Part shown: positions 18,551-29,122 of the stretch, one piece after another
Numbering within the stretch: the first letter of the stretch is position 1
How the letters are laid out: each line of letters begins with the position of its first letter
DNA from: Symbiodinium sp. CCMP2592
Lineage: Eukaryota > Sar > Dinophyceae > Suessiales > Symbiodiniaceae
Assembly: GCA_905221615.1 (NCBI GenBank)
Contig: CAJNDT010006135.1
Span: 1,898,089 to 1,962,088, forward strand
Direction: 5' to 3'
Length of the DNA: 64,000 bases
Position numbers and translations under genes: made by a program
The notes under the pieces: model-generated
Database searches by the model: none
The model's input: the letters and a program-made list of their open reading frames with translations, nothing else
What the model was told of the DNA's origin: nothing

Positions 18551-18790
18551 TCAGTACGCAGGGAGAGAACGGTCGAGTCTTACAAATGTAGCAATCTGAT
18601 ATGTTGCAGTCGAGTTGCAGACATCTAGCGCGCGCAAGAGCAGCCGGCCTTGTTCTCCATAAGGCGGCTTGAGGCCACTCAGGGAGTTGGCCAGTGTCTT
18701 GCGCCAGCGCCAGACCACGTCTGGCACGGCCCTCCGGGGCTCTGGCTCTTCGGCCATGGCAGCGCGGGCGACTCTTCTTGCCCGCGGCTT
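18551..18790 (-). CDS. Candidate exon or gene fragment, basic protein
   Basis: GC-rich block with an open minus-strand frame, MAEEPEPRRAVPDVVWRWRK continuing ~50 residues to a stop at 18551 (ALDVCNSTATYQIATFVRLD near the end). An overlapping minus frame (18540-18797) is Arg-rich and less likely. Could be a short gene or a terminal exon; no family recognised. Confidence 0.4.
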   Translation of the reverse strand, partial: KPRARRVARAAMAEEPEPRRAVPDVVWRWRKTLANSLSGLKPPYGEQGRLLLRALDVCNSTATYQIATFVRLDRSLPAY

Positions 18791-19085
18791 CTGACACCCC
18801 GATTCACTTACTGCACTGTCCCTTGCAGTAGGAGTTGCTCTGCTGGTCTTTGACTGAATCTTGCTAGACTGTTCATCGCTTCAAAAGCGTGTCATTCCTT
18901 CTTTGTCTGCCTGCCTGCACGGCTCCCAACGAAATGACAAACCGTTGCCATCGGCAGACGATTCATCTCAAGCTAGCTGCTTAAAATGCCGTAAACCCTA
19001 AACCCCTAAACCCTAAAACCCTAAGCCCCTAACCCCTAAACCCTGAACGGAGTTCAGGGTGTAGGGTTCAGGGATGACTCCACCA

Positions 19086-19194
19086 CCCGGACCTTCCAAA
19101 ACCCCTTAATTCAGGAATATCCCTTAAATCATCTTAAGGATCCTACTATACTTTAAGGTATAGTCCTAATTAAGGGTTTTTGGAAGGTCTGGGC
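19086..19194. mobile_element. Palindromic MITE, family L
   Basis: About 109 bp, arms CCCGGACCTTCCAAAACCCC and GTTTTTGGAAGGTCTGGGC. Close relatives at 20276-20385 and, nested in a family A element, at 22659-22769. Confidence 0.65.
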
Positions 19195-19606
19195 AGTTGA
19201 AAGGTTGAGGGTTTATGTAGACCCGAAACAGCATCAGACACCTAGTACGTTTTGGTCTCAACTTAGTTTCCGTAGAAGACGATATCCAGACAAAGTCATA
19301 CTACATTCTAATGTAGGAACCTGATTGAGAAACCCTGCACCTATAACCCCCAAAAAATGGAACTCATGTAAGGAACCCAAATAAAGGCTCAAGGTTTCTT
19401 ACTCAGGTTCCTACATTAAACCCCCCCGCCAAACCCTTATAGTACCTTATAGTACCCTTTAAAGGAACCCTTATAGAACTCTAGTAAAGGCCCAAGGTTT
19501 CTGAATCAGGTTCCTACATTCTGGGATTTGGGTGGTTGTCAAACCTATTATTTAGGGTACCCAAAAAGGGACCCTAATTTTGACAACCACCCATTTAAAG
19601 GGAACT

Positions 19607-19698
19607 CCAGAAAGTTGGAATATGGATTAATGGTAGGATCCCCTATAATTTACCTTAAAGGGGTTACGATAATGATATTCCAACTTTCTGGCTTTTAC
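19607..19698. mobile_element. Palindromic MITE, family F
   Basis: 92 bp, CCAGAAAGTTGGAATATGG and its complementary end, directly beside the shortened family E copy at 19529-19593. Confidence 0.65.
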
Positions 19699-20275
19699 TG
19701 TAGGATTTAGGGCTTGCAGGGCTCAGGATTTAAAGTTTAGGGCTTAGGGTTTAGGGTTGGGTTGTGGGTGGTTGTCAAGATTATGGCCCCTCTTGGGTCC
19801 CCACATTACTAACCCAAAGGGTCCAAAGTTACCCCTTTAAGGGTTACAAAAAAGGTTCCTTTAAGGGTTTCTGTAAGTGTTTGGGTTTGGGGTTTGCCCT
19901 TTGGGTTCTAAGTGGCTATATATAGTAGAATGTGAGGTTTCTACATTAGGAATTACTGGTTTGATTTGGGGAAGTATCCCGCATAACAATACCTAGGACC
20001 CTTTGGGTAATTAATTGTGAGGCATTTGGGCCCCAAAACCATACTTCTTCCGGCCGGCGATAGAGAAACACCCTATATCCCTAGTACGATACAAGGTACG
20101 CTCCTTCACTAAGGGTGTTGGACTGTGTAGGATATCTTTTGGAAAGGCCTGTAGAGCTTTGGCATCAGGTCTGTTAAGAGGATCATGGTGCAAGGATTAG
20201 GTTTTAGGGCTCAAGGCTTTCTCTCGTGTGGGTTATAATTAGGGCTCAATAGAAGCCGTTTTGCATTCCGTCTCA

Positions 20276-20385
20276 CCCAGAGACTCCAATATCCCTTAAT
20301 TAAGGAATATACCTTAAATCATATTAGGGGTCCTACTATAATTTAAGGTATATTCCTTAATTAAGGGATATTGGAGTCTCTGGGC
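20276..20385. mobile_element. Palindromic MITE, family L
   Basis: 110 bp, near-perfect palindrome with arms CCCAGAGACTCCAATATCCC and GGGATATTGGAGTCTCTGGG. Confidence 0.75.
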
Positions 20386-20551
20386 ATGGTCTTCCTATGG
20401 TCATCAGTTATCAGACGGAGGTTCTAGCAGTGCGAGGACTTAAAGGTACCCTGAACGGGTCCGAATTGGAGGTAGGATGCTGACAAGTCTGCCAAACAAC
20501 TGTTACCGAAGTTCCCCGACGACCCTCGAAGCAACCCAAAACCACAGAAGA

Positions 20552-20690
20552 GGAACCCTAAACCCCTAAACCCCTAAACCCCAAACCCTAAACCCCTAAA
20601 ACCCTAAACCCCAAACCCTAAACCCTAAACCCCTAAAACCCAAACCCTAAACCCTAAACCCCAAACCCCTAAACCCTAAACCTCCGAGCA
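20552..20690 (-). repeat. Interstitial telomere-like CCCTAAA array
   Basis: About 140 bp of CCCTAAA, CCCCTAAA and CCCCAAA units with little interruption, one of the densest arrays of the window. Confidence 0.8.
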
Positions 20691-20858
20691 CTCGGCCTTC
20701 GGGTTCGGCCATGCTGTCACTTGTAATACCTTGCGCGTGATTCGTTTTGTGGTTCAGGGGGTTTAGGGTTGATACTTGCCTCTAAGTAGTGTACCAGAAG
20801 CCACCTGAGAAGATTCTGGGCTAAGGGTGTAGCGGGGTTTTAGGGTTTAGGGTTGATA

Positions 20859-20980
20859 CTTGGAGGGTCGGGGGACTTAGTAACCGGTTATTTTAATTAT
20901 AAGTACCATAACCCCAATTAAGGTCCGTTTTAGGGTACTTGTACCTACTACCTACTTACTAAGTCCCCCGACCCTCCCAG
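20859..20980. mobile_element. Palindromic MITE, family B (GGTCGGGGG type)
   Basis: 122 bp, CTTGGAGGGTCGGGGGACTT ... AAGTCCCCCGACCCTCCCAG. Confidence 0.7.
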
Positions 20981-21089
20981 TAGGGTTCGGGCTTAGGGTG
21001 GAGGGGAGAGGGGGTGTATAGGCTTTACAGGGATAAAGTTTAGGGCCTCAGAACCCAAGATCCACAATCCCGAAATCCCAACATCAACA

Positions 21090-21200
21090 TTAGAAGGGGC
21101 CCCCACCCTGAAATAGTGACCATAAGGATTATATAGGATTCTATTAGGGCCCTATTATATTCCTATTTTCCCACTATTACAGGGTGGGGGCAGCTTCTAA
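21090..21200. mobile_element. Palindromic MITE, family D, exact 8-bp target duplication
   Basis: 111 bp, TTAGAAGGGGCCCCCACCCT ... GGGGGCAGCTTCTAA. Flanked by CATCAACA on both sides (21082-21089, 21201-21208). An 8-bp duplication fits hAT-type transposition. Confidence 0.8.
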
Positions 21201-21687
21201 CATCAACATACGAAACACCAAAAGGCTGAAATCCCGACAACATCAACCCCTTATCAGAAGCCCCTTACAGGTGGGTAGTTCTTCTCCCATAAGGCCCCCC
21301 TTTACCTTATAGGAGTGGTATGGGAGGCTTATGGGAAACTACCCACCTAATAACTACCCACCTGTAAATGGCTTAGACTTATAGAGCCGCTGAGCCCTTG
21401 AAAGACCCCTTATGGTATCCTTGACGGCCTGAACGGAGCCTAACGGAAGACATCAAGTTAGCATCCAGGGTGGGCCAGTATCGGGGCCTGAGTTATCCAA
21501 GACAGTGCTAGATCATTGTTGGGATAGGATTGAAAATGTACATGTTTATTCCTTATTGTTCAAGTACCCATAAGAATGTAAAATGTTACGCAACTATGAC
21601 AAAGAGTGCTTGAATGCCTGCGACTTCGAATCCGGAACCTCAAACCCCCTACACCTTGGATGCTGCACCTGTGCAATAACAGTCATA

Positions 21688-21790
21688 AGGGTAGTTGTCA
21701 AAATTAAGGTCCCTTTTTGAGTACCCTACATATTAGGTGCCGTATTATATTAAGGACCCAAAAAGGAACCCTAATTTTGACAACCACCCA
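21688..21790. mobile_element. Palindromic MITE, family E
   Basis: 103 bp, AGGGTAGTTGTCAAAATTAA ... CCTAATTTTGACAACCACCC, flanked by TA on both sides. Confidence 0.7.
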
Positions 21791-22016
21791 TATTTCTATA
21801 TATAGAACTTTATAGAACCGTGACTAAATCTAGGATACCCAGTAACCTAAGAACAAAAAGGCCTCTCTTTTTGGTATTGGGTAACTTTATAAGGAACCTA
21901 GGACTACAAAAAGGGAATAAGGGTACTACTGGGCATCCTAGACTTTATAGAACCGTGACTACATGGAAGAAGAACCAGTGCAGCCTTCGACAAGGAAATG
22001 CCCCTCATCGGGATAT

Positions 22017-22120
22017 GGGGGGGTTTCCGAAAATAGGGGACCCTAATATAGCACCCGAAATAGTAGGATCCTTATTATAAGGACCCCTAAATATGGTACC
22101 CCTATTTGCGGAAACTCCCA
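22017..22120. mobile_element. Palindromic MITE, family J, in coding-like flanks
   Basis: About 104 bp (GGGTTTCCGAAAATAGGGG ... CGGAAACTCCC). On the minus strand both flanks read open (KVPSDGT before; MRGISLSKAALVLLP after), as at the 12733 copy. Confidence 0.55.
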
Positions 22121-22377
22121 TATGTGCCGTCTGAAGGGACCTTGGCTACTCAAGGAAAGCTTTCCAAGCCTACACCCTATAAACCGTAAAGTCTCAGCGC
22201 CAAAAACCCTAGGGGTTTAGGGCCTTATAGGGTTTAGGATTTAGGTGCTAGGGTTTGAGGCTTTGGGTTTTATAGGGCTCTAAACTCCCAACCCGAAAAC
22301 CCGACTAAATCCTAAGTTCCAATAAAGAACTTCATTCTACACAAACCCTATTCTTGTAAGTCCTAAACAAGCCCTGA

Positions 22378-22500
22378 AACCCAAACCCAAAACCCCTAAA
22401 CCCTAAACCGCTAAACCCTAAACCCCGAAACCCCGAAACCACTAAACCCCTAAACCCAAACCCCTAAACCCCTAAACCCCTAAACCCTAAACCCGTGACC
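22378..22500 (-). repeat. Interstitial telomere-like CCCTAAA array
   Basis: CCCTAAA, CCCCTAAA and CCCCGAAA units over about 120 bp, next to the exon candidate at 22532-22605. Confidence 0.7.
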
Positions 22501-22531
22501 CGTAAATTCTAATCCCTGGCCCCAAGAAGGC

Positions 22532-22605
22532 CTTTCGAGTTGTCCTCGAGGACTTTGTCGACATCAGCAGCCAAAGGCTCGGCTGGACCGCCGTTCAGCA
22601 TGCTC
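22532..22605 (-). CDS. Candidate small exon
   Basis: 74 nt on the minus strand between GGGAAAG and CGAAAG|GC. Reads SMLNGGPAEPLAADVDKVLE then DNSK. No family recognised. Confidence 0.45.
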
Positions 22606-22629
22606 CTTTCCCGGAGGGTCCATGTACTA

Positions 22630-22840
22630 CGGTTGATGATATAAATCCCACATTACCCCCCCAGACCTTCCAAAATCCCTTTATTATGGAATGTACCTTA
22701 AATCATACTGGGGATCCTCATATAATCTAAGGTATATTCCTTAATTAAAGGTTTTTGGAAGGTCTGGGCACAATAAGGAAGATACCATAGTTCCCATAGA
22801 CTAGCGTCATTAAGGTAATGCAGGATTTAGATCATCAACC
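22630..22840. mobile_element. Family A MITE with a family L MITE nested inside
   Basis: Left arm CGGTTGATGATATAAATCCC and right arm GGATTTAGATCATCAACC are ~200 bp apart because a complete family L palindrome (about 22659-22769, CCCAGACCTTCC ... GGAAGGTCTGGGC) interrupts the element. Confidence 0.7.
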
Positions 22841-23040
22841 ATGCTGTTAAGGGTTCCTGTAAGAACACCTTTAAGGGCACCTTAGGATACTATTGTAAAA
22901 GGTTTGGAATTAAAGGAGTGTCCATATACCACTATTATGGTATTGTGCATACTTTCGGGTTCAAGGTAAAGCCTAAAACACAACAAAACCCTAATTGACT
23001 CTAAACCCTGATTCACCAAAACGCCCAAGAACGACTCAGC

Positions 23041-23132
23041 CGGGGTTCTTTTCGATCGCCGCCACCAGAGCCTCTGCTTCCGTCACGGCGGCACGGAGTG
23101 CGATGGGATCCTCAGCGCTTTCAGCATCCTTT
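23041..23132 (-). CDS. Candidate small exon
   Basis: 92 nt on the minus strand between GGGATAG and CCCCG|GC. Reads KDAESAEDPIALRAAVTEAE then ALVAAIEKNP, an Ala/Glu-rich amphipathic helix. Similar helical, charged peptides come from the islands at 25307, 39878 and 41213, so these may be modules of one repeat protein (inference). Confidence 0.5.
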
Positions 23133-23465
23133 CTATCCCCAGAAGCCCCTTAATCATGAGTGCACCGGCTCTACTACCGTTGATGATATAAATCCTGCAT
23201 TGCCTTAATTTAAGGACCCTAGACTCTAGACTATGAGAACTATGCAATTATGGTCTATTCCTCGTTATGGATATTGCAGGGTGTATATCCTAAACCGCAT
23301 ACTCCAGTCCCAGCCGCGACCACTCATTACAAGCTACATTACGTATGTAGCTACTTGCTACCCAATATGTATGGTTTCTATGGCTCGGAATCACCATTAA
23401 TTATGATTCGGGAATGTATCACCCATACAAGAACCCCTAAACCGCAAATCCTAAACCTCACTATG

Positions 23466-23569
23466 GGGGCCTGAATAATTAGAATAGGTTTTGGGGGCCC
23501 ATTATACTATAGTTATATAAGGAAGCCCCAAAATGGTATAGGCAATTATTTTGGCCCCTGTATTATGCA
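23466..23569. mobile_element. Palindromic MITE, family P
   Basis: About 104 bp, GGGGGCCTGAATAATTAGAA ... GCAATTATTTTGGCCCC. Other copies at 39361-39472 and 57373-57486. Confidence 0.55.
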
Positions 23570-23994
23570 GCCCCGTAAGGAACCGCCAAACCGAACCCCT
23601 GATCCTAAACCATTAATTTGAATTTGGGTTTAGGGTAAGCGTAATGTTTCAGCGGCAAAGACTCCAACCACAAATGGTACCTACATTGGGGTCTAGAGTC
23701 AATCGATAGTACCTACAATGGTCAACTTGGAGTCTAAAGCAACCACCTACTGAGTTGCTGGGGTAAAGGGTCAGAGATCAAGCGTTTAGGGTTTCAAGTG
23801 CTCGCTGGGGCTGAGGCTCACAGAGTTCTTTTGGGGTTTAGGGTTTTTCAATTCTATCATTCTGGGCGGGATAAGATGATCCCAAAAAGTGTAAAGTGTA
23901 CTCATTCAGCTAGATGGCATTTGGGATTATATATGTATACATACACAGGGATTCTAGTACCCCAAATCGTGACCTCACTACACAGACAGTAAGG

Positions 23995-24105
23995 TAGTAT
24001 GTAGGCAAGAGACCTATCTGAATTGCCACACCGAGTGTCGTAGCGTGCATCACGGATTTTGGCTTGGACCAGCCGCATCCACCTGCGTTCCCGAAGCCCT
24101 ACACC
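23995..24105 (-). CDS. Candidate exon
   Basis: Minus-strand open stretch reading LRERRWMRLVQAKIRDARYD then TRCGNSDRSLAYILPYC. Basic and compositionally unlike the surrounding repeats. No family recognised and boundaries uncertain. Confidence 0.35.
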
Positions 24106-24234
24106 CAAAAATCCCCTAAACCCCAAACCCCTAAACTTTAAACCCTAAACCGTGGCCACTTAGGGCGGGACTCTTAAACCGTAAACTCTAATCTGTACCA
24201 GAGCCTGTACAAGCTACATTCTACATAGGACATA

Positions 24235-24333
24235 CGGTTGAGGATATAAATGCTGCAAATCCCATGATAAAGAATATACCATAATTCCCATAGTCTAGCG
24301 CCATTAAGGTAATGCAGGATGTATATCATCAAC
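24235..24333. mobile_element. Palindromic MITE, family A
   Basis: 99 bp, CGGTTGAGGATATAAATGCT ... GGATGTATATCATCAACAG, with TA immediately outside both ends. Confidence 0.65.
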
Positions 24334-24365
24334 AGTAGGGTAGAGTTTACCCAGAAGTATCCCTG

Positions 24366-24469
24366 AGGGTCCATGTACCCAAATAGTATATACTTTGGCC
24401 CCAAAGTGTGCATATAGGGAGTATACTTTTAAGGCCAAAGTATCTACTATTTGGGTACACGCACCCTTA
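24366..24469. mobile_element. Palindromic MITE, family H
   Basis: Arms GGGTCCATGTACCCAAATAG and complementary end. Others at 26681-26783, 28111-28211, 39726-39831 and 41090-41193. Confidence 0.6.
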
Positions 24470-24684
24470 AACGCTAAATCATCCTAAACCCCTATAGAAC
24501 CCTTATAGTGGAAACCTCGGGAACCCTATTTGGGTACATGGACCCTTAAGCGGTATACTATATCCCCAAACCCTATTCTAATTACTTATAGTATAATGCG
24601 CCCCAAAACCCTATTCTAATTATTAAGGCCCCTATAGTGGGGCTTGGGGTTCAGGGCTTTGGGCTTCACCTCACAGAACCCTTA

Positions 24685-24808
24685 CTTGAAGGCTCATGGG
24701 ACTTAGTAAGTAGGGTTATAAGTAGGTTATAATTATATAGGATAACCCCACTTGGAGGGCTTATAACCCCAATTATAACCTACTTACTAAGTCCAATGAT
24801 CCTCTGAG
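24685..24808. mobile_element. Palindromic MITE, family B (CATGGG type)
   Basis: 124 bp, CTTGAAGGCTCATGGGACTT ... AAGTCCAATGATCCTCTGAG. Confidence 0.65.
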
Positions 24809-24941
24809 TAGGGTAGTGCACCCAACTCTGAAGTCGGTAGCACGCTGTTCGATCCTATTGGGGTTGGGGCTTCGTCAGGGTTCCTTTAAGGGTCCCTCTA
24901 AAGGGATCTATAGGGAGTCTCTAAAAGTCTCGGGTTTAAGG

Positions 24942-25014
24942 TTTATCTATAGGGATTCTCTCAAAGTATAGGGTTTAGGGTTTATCTATAGGGATTCTCT
25001 CAAGGTATAGGGTT
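24942..25014 (+). repeat. Tandem duplication, ~50-bp unit
   Basis: GTTTATCTATAGGGATTCTC followed by CAAAGTATAGGGTTTAGG occurs twice in a row with minor changes. Confidence 0.6.
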
Positions 25015-25306
25015 TACGATTCATGGGGAGCTATACGTGGGAGGAATAAGTAGGGAGCTATAGTCAGGCTCCTTGGAATCATTTTTCAGATCCACGAAAG
25101 AACACTAAAGAAAGCCGGGCCCAAAAAAAACACAAAACCCTTGCAGAACCCTGAAAAGACCCCCCCAAACTCTATTTACGCAGAGTTTACACGAAGGTGT
25201 CAAGATCTTCATAAACATGCGCCGAGCTAACCCGAAACCCTAAACCCCTAAACCCCTAAGCCATAAACCCCAACTCCTACAGCCCAACTCCCCCCAGAAA
25301 ACAAGC

Positions 25307-25369
25307 CAAGCTGCTTTTTGCAAAGGACTTCAACGGCCTCACGAAGACGAGACTCCTCTGCGACGGATT
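25307..25369 (-). CDS. Candidate small exon
   Basis: 63 nt on the minus strand after CACCACAG, ending at a possible CTTG|GC donor. Reads SVAEESRLREAVEVLCKKQL. No family recognised. Confidence 0.45.
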
Positions 25370-25493
25370 CTGTGGTGGGGTTTACCTTACTTGGAGGGTC
25401 GGGGGACTTAGTAACTATAAGGGGTTCCTTTAGGGGTTCTTTAAAGGGATCTATAGGGATTCTATAAGGGTATAGGGTTTAGGGTTTAGATTA

Positions 25494-25615
25494 CTTGGAG
25501 GGTCGGGGGGACTTAGTAACTGGTTTTTTTTGAGGACTTAGAAGTACCATAACCCCAATTTGGGTCCCTTTTAGGGTACTTGTAAGTCTACTTACTACGT
25601 CCCGCGACTCTCCAG
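25494..25615. mobile_element. Palindromic MITE, family B (GGTCGGGGG type)
   Basis: 122 bp. A second, truncated left end of the same type lies at 25391-25425, followed by GGGATCTATAGGG repeats; that ~130-bp arrangement is repeated at 44656-44785. Confidence 0.6.
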
Positions 25616-26083
25616 GTAAAGGAACCCTAGGGCCTTAGAGGATCCCGTTAAAGGAACCCTAGGGGCCTTAGGGGAACTTTAGGCATCCCTTTAAAGGACT
25701 CTAGTAACCGACTTTATTCACAGGTTCGTATTCTAGTCTAGATAAACCCGAATGTGGAATTTATAGGGACCCTACAAAATCATAGATTTGGTAGTTCAAG
25801 GTAGGGGGTTTCGGGTGGCCAAGGGCTCTCTTGGGGCTAGTTTGGGGGAGGGTTTGTAGTTTAGGGGTTGGGGTTTAGTGTTTGGCCTTTCGGGTGCGCG
25901 ATGGGGCTTGCGGTTTAAAGCCTGGGTTTCTTTGAGGAACTGCGGCTGGAGAATTTCAGGAGTGTGGGGGGTAGAAACAACAATAATTAGCAAGTTAGCT
26001 ACTTGGGTTGAGGGAAAGTAATAATGGAACTGCAGGTTGATAGCTGACGGAGTACACGATGTACTTGCACATCGGGGGTAGAC

Positions 26084-26180
26084 TACCCTGAGGCCCCAAA
26101 GTAGTTCGAATTTTGGGGTTCGTATATAGAATCCTATAAGGTAATCCCAAAATGGAACTACTTTGGGGCCTATGGGTAGT
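26084..26180. mobile_element. Palindromic MITE, family G
   Basis: CTACCCTGAGGCCCCAAAGT ... CTACTTTGGGGCCTATGGGTAG. Other copies at 37612-37706 and 57968-58074. Confidence 0.6.
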
Positions 26181-26304
26181 TCATAAACCGATAAAGGCGC
26201 GAAGCCCTAACTATACTGAACTTAGAACCCTAGCAAAAATTGTAATTTTAGCTGTTTCTTAGGGATTATACTATTTCTAAGTGCCCCTAAACTGAGATGA
26301 ACAC

Positions 26305-26392
26305 GCCAGAACTTGTCTCCACCTCCTGGACCACCACCGGCCCCTAGAGCAGCTGGCATCGAGCCAGAGTCAGAAGCAGCAAATGCCATTCC
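26305..26392 (-). CDS. Candidate small exon, Gly-rich
   Basis: 88 nt on the minus strand between CCCTTAG and CTGGC|GTGT, a canonical AG/GT pair. Reads GMAFAASDSGSMPAALGAGG then GPGGGDKFW. No family recognised. Confidence 0.5.
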
Positions 26393-26481
26393 CTAAGGGT
26401 CCAAGTGCATCAGGCTAAACAAAGGGGATTATAAGGTAGGGTTTAGGGTTTAGGGTTTAGGATTTACCCTAAGGGTCCTAC

Positions 26482-26580
26482 TGTTGATGATATAAATCCT
26501 GCATGACCCATAATAAGGAATATACCATAATTCCCATAGTTTAGGGTCCTTAAGGTAATGCAGGATTTATATCATCAACC
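26482..26580. mobile_element. Palindromic MITE, family A
   Basis: 99 bp, CTGTTGATGATATAAATCCT ... GGATTTATATCATCAACCG, with TA outside both ends. Confidence 0.7.
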
Positions 26581-26841
26581 GTAGTGCTAAATAGTAGGGT
26601 TTCAAGGTCCAAAAACCATTCAGAGAATGGAGTTTGGGACCTGGAAACCCTACTGTTTGGATACATGGACCCTTAGGGCAAGGGTCCCATGTACCCATAT
26701 AGTATATACTTGGGCCTTAAACTAAAGTACCTATATAGGGACCTCTTTAAAGTATCTACTGTATGGTTACACGGAGCCTTAGGGAAAGGGAGCCTTCGGC
26801 TTGGCCTTCGCAGCATGCGGATTCTTACACGGCGGCCCCCG

Positions 26842-26948
26842 TACGGTTGATGATATAAATCCTGCAGTACCCATAATAGGGAATATACCATAATTCCCAT
26901 AGTTTAGGGTCCTTAAGGTACTGCAGGATTTATACCATCATCAACCGT
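26842..26948. mobile_element. Palindromic MITE, family A
   Basis: 107 bp with a small duplication in the right arm (CATCATCAACCG). Abuts a GC-rich island at 26765-26840 whose minus strand reads GPPCKNPHAAKAKPKAPF. Confidence 0.65.
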
Positions 26949-27250
26949 AGGTCTCATGCCCAGTGTTCCATGAAGTGAAAAGCAGCACAACTGGATCTGA
27001 AAGTTTAGGGGTTGGGGGTTTAGGGTTTAGTTTAGTTTAGGGGTTTACGCTCTGGCAAACTGGGGTTTGGGGTTCAGAAGTTTGGGGGGTCTAGGATTGC
27101 AGGGTGACAGCTGACTGGAAAGTTTGGGCTGAAAGTCTTGGATGATCATTAAGGTTCTACGTTCGCTTTTGTCTGTACACCCTAGACCCTAAACCCCTAC
27201 ACCCATGCTAAACAAAGAAGCAACTCCCAAACAAAACCAATTTGTAAGAC

Positions 27251-27299
27251 TCTGGAGTCTGCTCCTCCACTTTCTGGGCAGCCTTTGCCTGGCTCCGTG
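27251..27299 (-). CDS. Candidate small exon
   Basis: 49 nt on the minus strand between AATAAG and CCAGA|GT. Reads RSQAKAAQKVEEQTP. Short; boundaries inferred. Confidence 0.35.
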
Positions 27300-27631
27300 C
27301 TTATTCGTGGGTTCAAGGCTTGCGGTTTAAGGTTTGGGTCCCTTCCTCCGGCGTCTGCTTGTCGGGCATAGGTTCGTTATTGTCAAGAGGGAAACTTAGA
27401 AGGCTTCAAGGTTCTACTTGGGGCATCACGTATTCAGAGCACTCAGGAACCGATCGATCTCATGGGGATTTCAAATCAAAGAAGCGACAGTTGTTCAACT
27501 TACAAAAAACGCTCCTATCAGGCTTGGGAGGCCGCGATTGGATCTTTGTGTGGATTCTCCCAAAGGGCTTCCCCTCCCTTTCCTTCCCTCCCCCCCTTGC
27601 CCCTGCTTCCCTTCCTTTTCCCTGTGGCCAG

Positions 27632-27831
27632 GTTGGCCCATGTTTCTTTCCCCGAGCTCGCTTACATCTTAGAAGGGGCCCCCAGGGCTCCCACCCTGTA
27701 GTAGTGGTATAATAGGAATATAATAGGGCCTTAATATAATCCTTATAGTCACTACTGCAGGGTGGGGCAGCTTCTAACTTACATCATTCGTGAACTTGAT
27801 GCCAGGGCATGGCTGGCACAAATGAAAACGA
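27632..27831 (+). CDS. Plus-strand exon candidate interrupted by a family D MITE
   Basis: After a ~90-base pyrimidine-rich tract ending CTGTGGCCAG (27545-27631) the plus strand opens as LAHVSFPELAYI; after the MITE at 27669-27777 it continues IRELDARAWLAQMKTK. Removing the MITE and one copy of its 8-bp duplication restores one uninterrupted frame, so the insertion was into an exon. It is the only clear plus-strand exon outside the mobile elements. No family recognised. Confidence 0.45.
27669..27777. mobile_element. Palindromic MITE, family D, exact 8-bp target duplication
   Basis: 109 bp, TTAGAAGGGGCCCCCAGGGC ... GGGGCAGCTTCTAA, flanked by CTTACATC on both sides (27661-27668, 27778-27785). 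It sits within the exon candidate at 27632-27831 and carries a possible CAGG|GC donor and GGGGCAG acceptor that would keep the frame if spliced. Confidence 0.8.
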
Positions 27832-28325
27832 AAGCCTGGCTACGCTAGCCTTCGAGAAAACATTCTGAGGCAAATGCTCTGACTCACTCCTTACCTTTGG
27901 TTAGTATGGAACGGAGGAATGGGGTACAATTATAACGACTACTACTACCATTCTTCCATTCCCTACTACCCAACCCTGAACCCTAAACCCTAAACCCCAT
28001 AGATCCCTTAAAGGAACCCTACAGGTCCCTTTAAGGAACCCTAAAGATCCCTCCTTAGGTAAGACTCATGACCTCAGCTGCGTGACCTGACCTCTTGCCT
28101 TCCCAAACCCTAAGGGTCCATGTACCATTTAGTATATACATTGGCCCTAAAGTACCCTCTATATAAGTACATTGGGCCCAAAATGTATGCGGTATGGGTA
28201 CACGGACCCTTAAATCCTAAACCCCATAGAACCCTGATAGTAAACGCTTATAGGAACCTTGAAAGGAACCCCTTAGGGTAGGATTACAACGATACCGACT
28301 TCAGCATAAGGACCCTTAGGGAAAG

Positions 28326-28371
28326 CAATGGATCAGCTTCGAACACCGCCGGGCCGAAGCGGACGACGCGA
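28326..28371. other. Short GC-rich coding-like island, strand uncertain
   Basis: Plus strand after GGGAAAG reads QWISFEHRRAEADDA; minus strand reads LRVVRFGPAVFEADPLL. Only the plus reading has an AG before it. Confidence 0.25.
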
Positions 28372-29044
28372 AGTGTTAACAATAATGGGACACCGGGGTA
28401 CATTTCCCTAAGGCTCCCAAAGGGGTCATGGGCTTTCTGGGGGAAGGGTTTGGGCTTTGGGGGCTAAGGCTTGGGATCTCACTACGAGGGTCCATGAGCA
28501 TTAGGGTTATACAAACATATATATATATATACATAGATATATAGATATAGATAGATAGATATATATTTATATTTTATATTTCCATTATATGGGATAAGGT
28601 CCCAAAGGACCATTCTTCTTAAGGGCTTCTAGGGATCTGATTCCATAAAGGTAGTATATGTGGAACCTCTGGGATACCCTTCAACCATAAACCCTAAAAT
28701 AGTACCCTAAGGTACCCTTAAAGGAACCCTTATGGAACCCTGCTAAGGAGTATGAGCCCAATACTCCAAATAGGGGTTGAGGCTGAGGGCTTAAGGTCTA
28801 GGGTCTGGGTTTGAGTCTTGCGGCTTAAGTTTAATTAAGGATTATAAGGTTTAGTTTAGTGTTCAGGGTTTACAGATGAGGGTTTACAGATGAGGGTTTA
28901 GGGCTTGGGATTTAGGGCAAAGGCCCTTGCCCCAGCTATACAATATCAGGATTGAAGACTTGAGGTTATTTAATTAGGGTTTAGGATTTAGAGTTTAGGG
29001 CTATTTAAACCATAATTGGAGGAGAACTCAGGCTTTAGGTCAGC

Positions 29045-29122
29045 TGTGGTCGTGCTGTCGCGAATGCAATTCGTCCAAGCTGCACAGAGCTTGCAAGCCT
29101 CCTCGCACAAAGACATGCCACT
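29045..29122 (-). CDS. Candidate small exon, Cys-containing
   Basis: Minus strand after AACTGAG reads SGMSLCEEACKLCAAWTNCI then RDSTTT. C-x3-C-x2-C spacing could bind metal; no family recognised. Confidence 0.4.

Noticed and set aside
24831..24880. tRNA-like stretch (AGTCGGTAGCACGCTGTTCGATCC)
   Set aside because: It resembles a D arm joined to a T arm, but there is no anticodon arm or acceptor stem; at most a deleted tRNA relic.
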